Assembly: GCA_020048645.1 (NCBI GenBank)
Contig: JAIFMG010000097.1
Location: 1 to 64,000 of the forward strand
DNA length: 64,000 nt
Direction: 5' to 3'
Source: Bacteroidota bacterium
GTDB taxonomy: Bacteria > Bacteroidota > Bacteroidia > Bacteroidales > UBA6013
Shown one piece after another: positions 20,144 to 30,163 of the stretch. Made by a program: the position numbers and the translations under genes. The notes beneath the pieces are model-generated. The model saw nothing but the letters and a program-made list of their open reading frames with translations, was not told the origin of the DNA and ran no database searches. Positions within the stretch are counted from its first letter, which is position 1, and each line of letters starts with the position of its first letter.

Positions 20144-21250
20144 ATGGAAAACATCAAGATTCCCACCATCTTCAAGGCCACGGCCTACATGCTCTTCGCG
20201 ATCATGTCGGTTTACGTGGTCATCATCGCCAAAGGCTTCCTCTGGCCGCTGGCCCTGGCCCTGCTGTTCGCCTACCTGCTCTACCCTTTCGCGAACTACT
20301 TCGAGAAACGGCTGCACTTCCCGCGCATCCTCTCGAACCTGACGGTGCTCATCATCGCCATCGTGCTGCTGGCCATGTTCTTGTTCTTCATGTACAAGCA
20401 ATTGGCCATGCTGGTGAGCGACTTCGAAACCATCAAGATCAAGGCCATGGCCAACATGCAGTCGGTGGCGCACAGCCTGGAAGAGTCGCTTGGCATCGAC
20501 GCGGCGCAGCAGAAGTTCTACCTGGGCCAGGTGGTGGACAAGGTCTTCGAGAGCGCCGGGGCCATCGCGGGACTGTTTGTCAGCTCGGCCTCGAGCACCC
20601 TGGGCAGCTTCGTGATCATGCCCATCTACATCTTCTTCATGCTCTACTACCGCGACAAGTTCTATGATTTCATCTTCATGGCGGCCAAGGGCCACAACAC
20701 CGAGAAGGTGGAAAAGGTCATCACGGACGTCTCTAGCGTGGCCAAGAACTACGTCGGGGGCGTTTTCGTCGTGGTCTCCATCCTCTGCTTCACCAACTCC
20801 TTCGGGCTTTGGCTGATCGGGATGGACTACTTCATCATCCTGGGCGTGGTCTCGGCCATCTGCAACTTCATCCCCTACTTCGGCACTCCGCTGGGCTTCG
20901 CCTTCCCGCTGGTGTTCGCCATCTTCACGGGCGACTCTCCGAACCTTGCCCTGGGCGTGGTGGCGGTCTTCTCCGTGGTGCAGTTCACCGAGAACAACAT
21001 CCTGACCCCGAGCATCGTGGGCGGCAACCTGCGCCTGAACCCCATCGTCATCATCCTTAGCCTGATCGTCGGGGCGATGATTTGGGGCATCCCCGGCATG
21101 CTCGTCATTGTCCCGTTCATGGCCGTCATGCGCATCGTTTTCGAGCACGAGGAGCGCTTCAAGGCCTTCGCCTTCTTGCTGGGCGACCAGGGCACCGAGA
21201 AGCACGCCGTCACCTTCGACAAGATCAAGAGCATCTTCGGCAAGAAATGA
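20144..21250 (+). CDS. AI-2E family transporter (PerM-like)
   Basis: Polytopic; FGTPLGFAFPLVFAIFTG...ENNILTPSIVGGNLRLNPIVIILSLIVGAMIWGIPGMLVIVPFMA. Confidence 0.93.
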   Translation: MENIKIPTIFKATAYMLFAIMSVYVVIIAKGFLWPLALALLFAYLLYPFANYFEKRLHFPRILSNLTVLIIAIVLLAMFLFFMYKQLAMLVSDFETIKIKAMANMQSVAHSLEESLGIDAAQQKFYLGQVVDKVFESAGAIAGLFVSSASSTLGSFVIMPIYIFFMLYYRDKFYDFIFMAAKGHNTEKVEKVITDVSSVAKNYVGGVFVVVSILCFTNSFGLWLIGMDYFIILGVVSAICNFIPYFGTPLGFAFPLVFAIFTGDSPNLALGVVAVFSVVQFTENNILTPSIVGGNLRLNPIVIILSLIVGAMIWGIPGMLVIVPFMAVMRIVFEHEERFKAFAFLLGDQGTEKHAVTFDKIKSIFGKK

Positions 21251-21334
21251 CCTGCGCGGCCCGGTCCGGCTCGAAGCCGGGCCGGGCCGGCCTTATTCTC
21301 CCTCCCCCCGAATTTTCCCAGAATGGAGATCACA

Positions 21335-23725
21335 ATGACTTACCTGCTGGCGATTGTCGGAGCCCTCCTGCTGGTCCTGCTGGCGCTGATCGCGCTGCAA
21401 GGTAGGAACCACCGGAAGATCGGCCGGCTGCTCGAAGAGCTGGAGGAGCTCAAGGCCCGCCAGCGCGAGCAGTCGGCCTTGCAGCAGCGCATCGCGCAGC
21501 AGATGCCGCCCAAGCTGCAAAGCCCCCGCGCGAGCCAGGCCAACCGCCTGGCCCGTTGGCAATATCCGGGCAAGGCCCAGGACGACCGGCAGCAGGCGGC
21601 CATCCGCGCGCAGATCAACCGCAAGCCGCAGAAGCCCGGCCTGATCCGCCGCCTCGACGAGAAGTTCGGCGTGCTGGAGTACCTGGGCGAGCAGTTCATC
21701 GGGGGCAACCTGTTCAACAAGCTGGGCATGGCCCTGCTGGTGCTGGGGGTGGCCTACTTCGTGCGCTACGCCATCGAGAAGGACTGGATCGACACGGTGG
21801 GCCGGGTGGCCGTGGGCCTGGGGGCCAGCGGTCTGCTGGTGCTGCTGGCGCACCTGGCCAGCCGCCGGATGCGGGCCTTCAGCTCGGTGCTGCTGGGAGG
21901 CAGCATCGCGGTGCTGTTCTACACCTTCTTCATCGGATTCGAGCAGTACAAGCTTTTCTCGCCCACGGCGGGCCTGCTCATCCTCCTGGGCATCAACGCC
22001 TTCTCCGTTTCGCTGGCCCTGGCCTACGACCGCATGGAGGTGGCCGTGTTCAGCACCCTGGCGGCCTTCACGGCCCCGCTGATGGTGGACTTCAACGGCA
22101 TCCCGCACACGGTGCTGCTGACCTACCTGCTGGTGGTGGACATCGCGCTGCTGGTCTTGGCCTACTTCAAGAAATGGATGGTCATCACGGCGGTCTCCTA
22201 CGTCGGCTCGCTGGCCTTCTACGGGCTATGGCTGCGGGGCGCCTTCCAGGTGGACCAGGTCCCCTACCTGGCGGCCTTCGTCTTCGCGACCTTCTTCTAC
22301 CTGATCACCTTCACGATGGTCGTGCTCAACAACGTGCGCGAGCGGAGGCCCTTCATCCCGCTCGAGCTGACGATGATCATCACGCTGACCATCATGTACT
22401 TCACGGCGGGCCTGGCCATCATCGAGGAAGTGAACAACGACCTCAAGGGCCTTTTCACGGCCTTGATCGCGCTGATCAACTTCATCCACCTGATGGTCTT
22501 GTTCCGCAACGAGAACGCCGACCGCAAGCTGATCTACCTGCTCCTGGGCCTGGTGGTGCTCTTCACGAGCCTGGTGCCGCCGGTGCAACTGGTGGGCAAG
22601 ACCATCACGCTGGTCTGGTCGCTGCAGATCGTGCTGATGATGTGGCTGGCCCAGAAGATCGATGTGGTGCTGATGAAGCTGGGCTCGTTCGCGATGACCC
22701 TGGCGATGCTGGGCAGCCTGGGCATGGACATGTGGCAGATTTACGTCCGGACCACGGAGCTGGCCGAGCCGATGGCCGTGATCTTCAACCGGGGCTTCCT
22801 GATCAACATGGTGGCCGTGAGCGCACTGGCCACCAACCTGAGCCTGCTGAAGAACGAGAAGGGCGAGTACTTCGCCCCGTTCCTGAAAGTCAAGATGATG
22901 AAGGCTTTCCTGGGGGCGGCCGCGGGCCTGGCCTTCTACTTCACGGGCTTCCTGGAGCTGAAGTACCACGTCATCCAGAGCATCGACTACCGGCCGTCGG
23001 TCAGCCAGGTGGTGGGGGCCTACAACCTTGGGCTGCTGTTCTTGGCCAGCATCCCGGCGCTGCTCAAGCGCGACATTCCGGCGCTGGGCGCGGCGGCCGG
23101 CGGGGCGATGTTCCTCTCGTCGCTGCTTTACCTTTTCTTCTACAACTACAAGATCATCCTGGTGCGCAACGCCTACCTGATGAGCAACGACGCCAGCCTG
23201 GGCCAGTACCAGTTCCACTACGCGCTGGTGGCGGCGGTGGCCTTCATGGCCGTGTCGGGCTGGCTGGGGCTGGTCCGCTTCAAGGGGGCGGCCAGCCTTC
23301 CGGGCCGCGTCGGGGCGTGGTGGGCCTTCTTCGTGCTGCTGTTCATGCTGAGCGCCGAGGCCGACAACCACTACGTGGTGGCCGAGTTCCGGGAGGGCTT
23401 CCTGCCGGCGCACATCCAGCGCGAAGTACACCAGACGGTTTACACGGTGCTCTGGAGCGGGGTCTCGCTGCTGGCCATGTGGCTGGGCATGGCCTTCGGC
23501 TACCAGGAGCTTCGCCGCCTGGCCCTGACGCTGCTGGGGGCCACCTTCCTGAAGCTGGCCGTGCTGGACCTGGGGCGCATCGACGAGCACGCGCAAGTGG
23601 TGTCGTTCGTAACGCTGGGGGCCACGGCCACCCTGGTCTCGTACCTGTACCAGCGCCAGCGGCTGCGCGCCCAGGCCGAGGCCGAGGCCCTGTCGGCCCG
23701 GCGGTGGCAGGAGGATGAGCCATGA
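21335..23725 (+). CDS. DUF2339 family polytopic membrane protein
   Basis: N-terminal TM plus coiled-coil, EQFIGGNLFNKLGMALLVLGVAYFVRYAIEKDWI, many TM segments. Confidence 0.85.
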   Translation: MTYLLAIVGALLLVLLALIALQGRNHRKIGRLLEELEELKARQREQSALQQRIAQQMPPKLQSPRASQANRLARWQYPGKAQDDRQQAAIRAQINRKPQKPGLIRRLDEKFGVLEYLGEQFIGGNLFNKLGMALLVLGVAYFVRYAIEKDWIDTVGRVAVGLGASGLLVLLAHLASRRMRAFSSVLLGGSIAVLFYTFFIGFEQYKLFSPTAGLLILLGINAFSVSLALAYDRMEVAVFSTLAAFTAPLMVDFNGIPHTVLLTYLLVVDIALLVLAYFKKWMVITAVSYVGSLAFYGLWLRGAFQVDQVPYLAAFVFATFFYLITFTMVVLNNVRERRPFIPLELTMIITLTIMYFTAGLAIIEEVNNDLKGLFTALIALINFIHLMVLFRNENADRKLIYLLLGLVVLFTSLVPPVQLVGKTITLVWSLQIVLMMWLAQKIDVVLMKLGSFAMTLAMLGSLGMDMWQIYVRTTELAEPMAVIFNRGFLINMVAVSALATNLSLLKNEKGEYFAPFLKVKMMKAFLGAAAGLAFYFTGFLELKYHVIQSIDYRPSVSQVVGAYNLGLLFLASIPALLKRDIPALGAAAGGAMFLSSLLYLFFYNYKIILVRNAYLMSNDASLGQYQFHYALVAAVAFMAVSGWLGLVRFKGAASLPGRVGAWWAFFVLLFMLSAEADNHYVVAEFREGFLPAHIQREVHQTVYTVLWSGVSLLAMWLGMAFGYQELRRLALTLLGATFLKLAVLDLGRIDEHAQVVSFVTLGATATLVSYLYQRQRLRAQAEAEALSARRWQEDEP

Positions 23726-24249
23726 TCCGCGAGGCGGCCGCCATTTTCTCCTTCCTCTTCGCGCTCGAGCTCCTGCTGCTGGCGGCGATCTTCCGGCAAA
23801 GGCATCCCCAAAGCAAGGCCTTGTCGAGCGGGCTCTTCTGGCGGCTGGTGGGCATCTCGATACCGGTCACTGTGCTGGTTTTCAGCCTGCTCTTCGTGGG
23901 CTGGGCATCGACCTACGCGAGGCCTTTCTCCCCGGAAGCCTGGAAGGCGGACCAGGAGCGGCCGCGAATGCTGCGGGCGCTGGTCGGCCAGGTGCTGCCA
24001 TCGACATCGCCGGAGGACCTGGAGGACACGCTGGGCCCGGCAGTGCGGCTCGAGGGCCTGCCCGCGGGATACCGCGTGTTCGCGGCGGGCCGCGCGGGGC
24101 ACCTGTTCGAGGGCAGGCGCCAATGGCTGCTGGTGGCCTACCGGGGCGACAGCCTGGCCATGGCCAAGCTCTACGAGCTGGAAGACTCGCTCGGCCTACT
24201 GGACCTTGTCAACAAGGATGCCCAGCATTCCGGCCACCTCGCCCTGTGA
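23722..24249 (+). CDS. Hypothetical membrane protein, translationally coupled to DUF2339 gene
   Basis: ATGA overlap with upstream stop; two N-terminal TM helices. Confidence 0.6.
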   Translation: MIREAAAIFSFLFALELLLLAAIFRQRHPQSKALSSGLFWRLVGISIPVTVLVFSLLFVGWASTYARPFSPEAWKADQERPRMLRALVGQVLPSTSPEDLEDTLGPAVRLEGLPAGYRVFAAGRAGHLFEGRRQWLLVAYRGDSLAMAKLYELEDSLGLLDLVNKDAQHSGHLAL

Positions 24250-26571
24250 GTCGCGGAAGACGGACTTGTTGAGAATGACCTCTTTGGTGGCCCCGCTGGC
24301 GTACTTGACGCGGGTCTCATAGACCTGGCGCTGCCCGGTGCGCATGACCTCCTGGTCGGAGCGGTGGAACTCCTGGGCCTGCTCGATGCTGTCGCTGATC
24401 TCGAAGACGGTATGGCCGACGACCTCGCGCTTGGACTTGCCGATGTAGTCGGAGAAGGCGGCGTTGCAGCCCAGGTAAACGCCCTCGGTGTCCTTGTAGA
24501 AAAGCGGGTAGGGGATGGTGTCGAGCAGGGTGTTGAAAAAGTGGAGGCTCTTCTTGAGCTCCTTCTCGGTCTCCTTGATGGCGGCCTCGGCCAGGCGGCT
24601 CTCTTCCATCTGGAGGTTGAGCTTTTCGTGGGTGATGCGCATCTCCTCGATGTTCTGGCGCATCTGCTCCTCGTGCATGGCCAGGCTCTCGGCCTGGTCT
24701 TCGGACTCTCGCAGGAGCTTGGAGGTGCGGAGGTTGATCTTGATGGTGGCGATGGTGGAGGCCACGCTCTCGGCGATGCGCTCGGCGAACTCGATCTCGA
24801 AAGGCTCGAGCAGCTTGAAGGAGGCCAGCTCAAGGCATCCGAAGGTCTGGTCGGCGGTCTTCAGGGGCACAAGGAGCAGGCAGGTGGGCGGATGCTCGCC
24901 CATGCCCGAGGTGACCTTGATGTAGTCTGGCGGCACGTCCGTGAGGAAGACGCTGAGGTTTTCCAGGATGCAGCGCCCCACCAGGTCGGTGCCCATCTCG
25001 ACGCGGTTGTTGAGGAACTTGCGCCGCTCGTAGGCGTAGGCCGAGAGGATGCGCACGTGGAGGTCGTCGGGGTCGTCATCCTGGATGAGGTAGAAGGCGC
25101 CGATGTTGGCCCCGATGTACTGGACCATGTTGCTGGTGATGCTGAAGGCGAACTCCTCCATGTTGTCGTTGTTCTGGCGGAGGATTTCGGAGAACTTGGC
25201 GATGCCCGTTGTCACCCAGGCCTGCCGCCGTTCGCGCTCCTTGCGCTCCTCGTTCTCGCTCTCGATGCGGCGCAGGCTGTCGCGCATCTGCAGCAGGGCG
25301 TTGCCCAGGCTGTCGGAAGGCCCTTTGACAGTGAGCGTGGCGTTGAGGTTGCCCTGCCCGATGACGTTGGCGAAATCGACCGTCTGCCGCAGGTTATCGA
25401 CCAGTTGGTTCATGGCCAGGGAGGTCTCGCCGATTTCGTCGGCGTTGCCCACCCTCATCTTCTCGGCCGAGAAGATGTCGCCCAGGGCCAGGCGCTTGAA
25501 GTTGGTGGTCATGCGCTTGAGGGGCAGGGTGATGATGCTGGAGATGAAGAAGATGAGCACGCTGATGCTGGCCAGGCCCAGCAGCCCTACGGTGATGGAG
25601 ATGCGGTAGTTGGCCTGGGCCTTCTGGGCGACCGTCTCGATGGGCACGGCGATGCCCAGGGCCCAGGGCGTGCTGGTCTTGCCGATCGCGATCGGGTGGA
25701 CGGACGCGTAGTGCGCGCGGTTGAGCGAGTCCACGGTCTCGAACGAGAAGGCCTTGCCTTCGCGGACGCTCTGGGAAATGGCGAAGAGGGCCTCTTCCTT
25801 GAACAGCAGCTCGCTGATGTGGCGGTTGACGAAATAGTCGTTCGGGTGGGCCACGAAGGTGCCGTTGTTGGAGAGCAGGAAGGCATAGCCGTCGCCGAAG
25901 GGAGTGAGCTGGCCCATGAAATTCTGGAACTTGTCCAAGGGTACGTCGATGCCGGCCACGCCCATGAACCGTTCTTCCTTGACGATGGGCACCACGATGC
26001 TGGTCTCGAGGATGCGGGCCATCTGGCGGCTGTACGAATACTCGTAGGGGTCCAGGACCACTTCGGAGCGGGTTTGCTTGGGCAGGGCGTAGTAGTCGCC
26101 CGCGTAAACGGCCTCGGGATCCTCCTCGATGGACTCGTCCAGGACGACGCGGTCTCCCTGCCGGTAGAACATGACGCCGAAGTTGCCCAGCACGCTGCTG
26201 CCGGGCTTCATCTGGTAAAGGCTGTCGAGCCTGTCGATGGAATACGGCTCCCAGGTGGTCCAGACCGAGATGAACTCGGGGTTCATGACCAGGAGGTTGC
26301 GGACCATGTCGCGGCAGAGGAAGCGGCGGTACTCCTCGGGCACCTGGTCGAAGGAGTGGAAGTTCTGGGCCAGGGTGCGGACGGCCCCGACGTAGAGGTC
26401 CAGGCGCGACTTGGTCTGCTCGGCATACTTGGCCGCTTCGGAGTCGGCCAGCTTCTTGGCCTCCTCGAAGGCGTGCTCCCGCGCGTTGACGCTGACGATG
26501 CTGACGGCGATGAAGTATATCGCCGCGCAGGGTCCGAGGATGTAGAGGATCAGCTTGGTACTGAGTTTCAT
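24196..26571 (-). CDS. dCache-HAMP-GAF-PAS sensor protein without an output domain
   Basis: MKLSTKLILYILGPCAAIYF; Cache region ETSIVVPIVKEERFMGVAGIDVPLDKF; HAMP LKRMTTNFKRLALGD; GAF; PAS FFNTLLDTIPYPLFYKDTEGVYLGCNAAFSDYIG. Confidence 0.88.
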   Translation of the reverse strand: MKLSTKLILYILGPCAAIYFIAVSIVSVNAREHAFEEAKKLADSEAAKYAEQTKSRLDLYVGAVRTLAQNFHSFDQVPEEYRRFLCRDMVRNLLVMNPEFISVWTTWEPYSIDRLDSLYQMKPGSSVLGNFGVMFYRQGDRVVLDESIEEDPEAVYAGDYYALPKQTRSEVVLDPYEYSYSRQMARILETSIVVPIVKEERFMGVAGIDVPLDKFQNFMGQLTPFGDGYAFLLSNNGTFVAHPNDYFVNRHISELLFKEEALFAISQSVREGKAFSFETVDSLNRAHYASVHPIAIGKTSTPWALGIAVPIETVAQKAQANYRISITVGLLGLASISVLIFFISSIITLPLKRMTTNFKRLALGDIFSAEKMRVGNADEIGETSLAMNQLVDNLRQTVDFANVIGQGNLNATLTVKGPSDSLGNALLQMRDSLRRIESENEERKERERRQAWVTTGIAKFSEILRQNNDNMEEFAFSITSNMVQYIGANIGAFYLIQDDDPDDLHVRILSAYAYERRKFLNNRVEMGTDLVGRCILENLSVFLTDVPPDYIKVTSGMGEHPPTCLLLVPLKTADQTFGCLELASFKLLEPFEIEFAERIAESVASTIATIKINLRTSKLLRESEDQAESLAMHEEQMRQNIEEMRITHEKLNLQMEESRLAEAAIKETEKELKKSLHFFNTLLDTIPYPLFYKDTEGVYLGCNAAFSDYIGKSKREVVGHTVFEISDSIEQAQEFHRSDQEVMRTGQRQVYETRVKYASGATKEVILNKSVFRDSQGEVAGMLGILVDKVQ

Positions 26572-26703
26572 GGAGGTTCCGATTAACGAGGGCCTTGTAT
26601 TCATGGCTGAAATTAAAACAAATCCGCAAAAAATCAACGCCTCGAAGGCAATTATTTGCCCGGTGGCCCTCCAAGGGTGCCTTCCGATGGATCCTGCCAC
26701 ATA

Positions 26704-26734
26704 TTTGGAATTATGGGCCAAGGTCTTATATTTG
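26704..26734 (+). promoter_or_regulatory. Bacteroidota-type promoter upstream of YfcC-like transporter
   Basis: TTTG (26704-26707), N19, TATATTTG (26727-26734), fitting TTTG-N19-TAnnTTTG; 18 nt before ATG 26753. Confidence 0.65.
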
Positions 26735-26752
26735 CCGCAAAGCCCCAAAAGC

Positions 26753-28159
26753 ATGAGCGCGATCAAAAAATTTCCAGACACGATAAGCATCGTTCTGATG
26801 ATCATGGTCTTCTTCATCGGCCTGACTTGGCTCGTGCCCGCGGGGCGCTTCGACCGTGCCGAAGTCCAGGTGGGCCAGGAGGTCCGCGAGGTGGTCGTCC
26901 AAGGCTCGTACAAGCGGGTGGAGCAGTCGCCGCAGGGCCTGTCGGCGCTGCTGACGGCCCCCATCCGGGGCTTCGCGGCGGCGGCGCAGATCATCGCCTT
27001 CGTGTTCCTGGTGGGCGGGGCCTTCGGCATCCTCAACCGGACCGGGGCCATCGTGGCGGCGCTCCGCCAGCTCATCGCCAGGGTCTCCGACAAGCCGCGG
27101 GGCAAGGCGCTGGTCATCCCCTCGCTGATGGTGCTGTTCTCGCTGGGCGGCGGCTCCTTCGGCATGAGCGAGGAGGTGCTGGTCTTCATCCTGATAACCG
27201 TGCCCCTGGCCCTGGCCTTGGGCTACGACTCCATCGTGGGCGTGGCCATTCCGTTCGTGGGCGCGGGGGCCGGCTTCGGCGCGGCCTTCTACAACCCCTT
27301 CACCATCGGCGTGGCCCAGGGCATCGCCCAGGTGCAGCCTTTCAGCGGGATCGAGTACCGACTGCTGGTCTGGGCCGCCATGACCACGGCCGCCGTGGTC
27401 TTCGTCATGCTCTACGCCCGCCGCGTCGAGAAGAAGCCCGAGCTGAGCATCATGTACGAGTTCGACAAGACACGGGACCTCTCGCACTTCCACAACGACC
27501 AGACCGAGGCCTTCACGCTCCGGCACCGCCTGGTCCTGCTCACGCTGCTGGGGGCCCTGGTCATGCTGGTGGTCGGCGTCAACCAGTGGGGCTGGTTCAT
27601 CAACGAGATTTCCGGGCTGTTCCTGGGCATGGGCGTGGTGGCCGCCGTCATTTTCCGGCTCTCGGCCCGCCAGAGCGTCGAAGCCTTCGTCGAGGGCGCG
27701 CGCGACATGATGACCGCCGCCCTGGTCATCGGCCTGACCCGCGGACTGCTCCTGATCGCCGAGGATGGGCACCTCATCGACCCCCTGCTCCAAGCCATCG
27801 CCAGCGGAGCCCAAGGCATGCACCCTTCCATCTCCGCCTCCATCATGTTCCTGGTCCACGGGGCCATCAACTTCTTCGTGCCCTCCGGCTCCGGGCAGGC
27901 CGCCCTGACCATGCCCATCATGGCGCCCCTGAGCGACCTGCTGGGCATCACCCGCCAGACTGCCGTGCTGGCCTTCCAACTGGGCGACGGGCTCTTCAAC
28001 CTGATCATCCCCACCAGCGGCGTCACCATGGGTGTGCTGGCCATCGCCAAGATTCCCTTCGACAAATGGTTCCGATGGTGCTGGCCCCTGATGCTCGTCT
28101 TCATCGGCGTCGGCATCCTTTCGCTCATCCCCCCCACCCTGCTCTTCGAGTGGCAATGA
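26753..28159 (+). CDS. YfcC family transporter
   Basis: FPDTISIVLMIMVFFIGLTWLVPAGRFDR...LVGGAFGILNRTGAIVAALRQL...GSFGMSEEVLVFILI. Confidence 0.9.
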   Translation: MSAIKKFPDTISIVLMIMVFFIGLTWLVPAGRFDRAEVQVGQEVREVVVQGSYKRVEQSPQGLSALLTAPIRGFAAAAQIIAFVFLVGGAFGILNRTGAIVAALRQLIARVSDKPRGKALVIPSLMVLFSLGGGSFGMSEEVLVFILITVPLALALGYDSIVGVAIPFVGAGAGFGAAFYNPFTIGVAQGIAQVQPFSGIEYRLLVWAAMTTAAVVFVMLYARRVEKKPELSIMYEFDKTRDLSHFHNDQTEAFTLRHRLVLLTLLGALVMLVVGVNQWGWFINEISGLFLGMGVVAAVIFRLSARQSVEAFVEGARDMMTAALVIGLTRGLLLIAEDGHLIDPLLQAIASGAQGMHPSISASIMFLVHGAINFFVPSGSGQAALTMPIMAPLSDLLGITRQTAVLAFQLGDGLFNLIIPTSGVTMGVLAIAKIPFDKWFRWCWPLMLVFIGVGILSLIPPTLLFEWQ

Positions 28160-28268
28160 CCTTCGGCAAATCCCGCCCGACCGTCTGGCATGGCCAACCC
28201 ACCGCGGCCACGAACCCTGCCGAGCGAAAGCACAGCCCTACACACGAACGAAAAAAACACCCCTGGAC

Positions 28269-28865
28269 ATGCTCGAATTTTGGAACCAACGCTACGCCGA
28301 GCCAGGCTTCGCCTACGGCGACCAACCCAACGTCTATTTCGCGCAAAAACTGGCCGGAATCGCACCGGGAAAAATGCTCCTCCCGGCAGAGGGCGAAGGC
28401 AGAAACGCCGTACACGCTGCTTCCCTCGGATGGGACGTCCTGGCCCTCGACTACAGCCAGGCGGGCCGCGAAAAGGCCATGAAGCTGGCCCAGGCCCGGG
28501 ACGTCAGCATCCGCTACGAGCTGGCCGACCTGAACACCTGGCAGCCTCCGCGGGCGCGGTTCGACGCGATCGGCATGATCTACACCCACTTCCCCGCCCC
28601 CATCCGCCATGCCCTCTGGGCCCGCCTGCTCGAAGCGCTGGCCCCGGGCGGCTACCTCATTGCCGAGGTTTTCGATAAAAACCAGCTCGGCAAAAGCTCG
28701 GGAGGCCCGCAAAGTCTCGAAATGCTTTGCCAAGCCCAAGAGTTCGCCGCACTGCTCGAAGGATTCGACGTGTTGGAAATGGAAGAGACCCAGACCCTCC
28801 TGCACGAGGGCCAATACCACGAAGGATGGGCCGAAGTGCTGCGCATCTTCGCCCGAAAACACTAG
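28269..28865 (+). CDS. Class I SAM-dependent methyltransferase (TehB-like)
   Basis: FWNQRYAEPGFAYGDQPNVYF...MLLPAEGEGRNAVHAASLGWDVLALDYS. Confidence 0.88.
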   Translation: MLEFWNQRYAEPGFAYGDQPNVYFAQKLAGIAPGKMLLPAEGEGRNAVHAASLGWDVLALDYSQAGREKAMKLAQARDVSIRYELADLNTWQPPRARFDAIGMIYTHFPAPIRHALWARLLEALAPGGYLIAEVFDKNQLGKSSGGPQSLEMLCQAQEFAALLEGFDVLEMEETQTLLHEGQYHEGWAEVLRIFARKH

Positions 28866-28957
28866 CCGAACAGCCCGCCTCGGCGCTCGCTTTCCGAAAG
28901 AAATCGTAGCTTCGCGGATTATCGAACCGAACCTTAACGAACAACACAACCCGCACC

Positions 28958-30163
28958 ATGCCAGCCATTTCACAACGCGGCGCGAACATGCCCGCCTCGC
29001 CCATCCGCAAGCTGATCCCCTTCGCCGAGGCCGCGAAAAAGCGCGGAACGCAGGTTTTCCACCTCAACATCGGACAGCCCGACATCCGCACGCCCAAGGA
29101 AGCCCTCGACGCCATCCGCGGGCTCAAAGAGGAGGTCATCGAGTACAGCCACTCGGCCGGCAACGAGAGCTACCGCCGCGGCCTGGCCGACTACTACAAA
29201 GGCATCGGCATCGCGGTCGATTTCAGCGACATCCTCATCACCACCGGCGGCAGCGAGGCGCTGCTCTTCGCCTTCTGGGCATGCCTCAACCCCGGCGACG
29301 AGGTCATCGTCACCGAACCGTTCTACACCAACTACAACGGGTTCGCCGTGGAAGCCGGGGTAAACCTTGTACCCGTAACTTCCCACATCCAGGATGGTTT
29401 CGCCCTGCCGCCCATGTCGGCCATCGAAGAAAAGGTCAGCGCCAAGACACGGGCCATCCTCATCTGCAACCCCAACAACCCGACAGGCTACCTCTACTCG
29501 AAGCAAGAGCTGTTGCAACTCCGTGAAATTGTGCTCAAACACGACCTTTTCCTCTTCTCGGACGAGGTCTATCGCGAATTTTGCTACGACGGCCACGAGC
29601 ACTTCTCGGTCATGCAACTCGAAGGCCTCGAAAAGAACGTCCTGCTGGTCGATTCGGTCTCGAAACGCTACAGCGCCTGCGGAGTGCGCATCGGCGCCCT
29701 GGTCAGCCGCAATCCCGAAGTCGTGGCCGCGGCCCTGAAGTTCGGACAAGCCCGGCTCAGCCCTCCCGGATTGGGCCAGATCGTGGGCGAGGCCGCGCTG
29801 CGCACCGGGAGCGACTACTTCGCCGAGGTCTATCACGAGTACATCGAACGCCGCGACCTGGTCGTCGAAGCCCTCAACCGCATGGAAGGTGTTTTCTGCC
29901 CCACCCCTAAAGGAGCGTTCTACACCATCGTGCGGCTCCCCATCCGCGACAGCGAGCACTTCTGCCAATGGCTGCTCGATTCGTTCTCCTTCGAAGGCAG
30001 CACCGTCATGCTGGCTCCGGCCTCGGGCTTCTACAGCACACCCGGCCTGGGCCGCGACGAGGTGCGCCTGGCCTACGTGCTCGAAAAAGACAAGCTCCAA
30101 CAAGCCATGCACTGCCTGGAGCAAGCCTTGAAAGAATACCCGGAAAGCACTCTGAAACAGTGA
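28958..30163 (+). CDS. Pyridoxal phosphate-dependent class I/II aminotransferase
   Basis: LNIGQPDIRTPKEALDAI...NPNNPTGYLYSKQEL...LVDSVSKRYSACGVRIGALVS. Confidence 0.93.
   Translation: MPAISQRGANMPASPIRKLIPFAEAAKKRGTQVFHLNIGQPDIRTPKEALDAIRGLKEEVIEYSHSAGNESYRRGLADYYKGIGIAVDFSDILITTGGSEALLFAFWACLNPGDEVIVTEPFYTNYNGFAVEAGVNLVPVTSHIQDGFALPPMSAIEEKVSAKTRAILICNPNNPTGYLYSKQELLQLREIVLKHDLFLFSDEVYREFCYDGHEHFSVMQLEGLEKNVLLVDSVSKRYSACGVRIGALVSRNPEVVAAALKFGQARLSPPGLGQIVGEAALRTGSDYFAEVYHEYIERRDLVVEALNRMEGVFCPTPKGAFYTIVRLPIRDSEHFCQWLLDSFSFEGSTVMLAPASGFYSTPGLGRDEVRLAYVLEKDKLQQAMHCLEQALKEYPESTLKQ

Noticed and set aside
24364-26586. 740-aa plus-strand ORF antisense to the Cache-HAMP-GAF gene
   Set aside because: Antisense shadow from GC-rich codon bias, no domain pattern; opposite strand is well supported.
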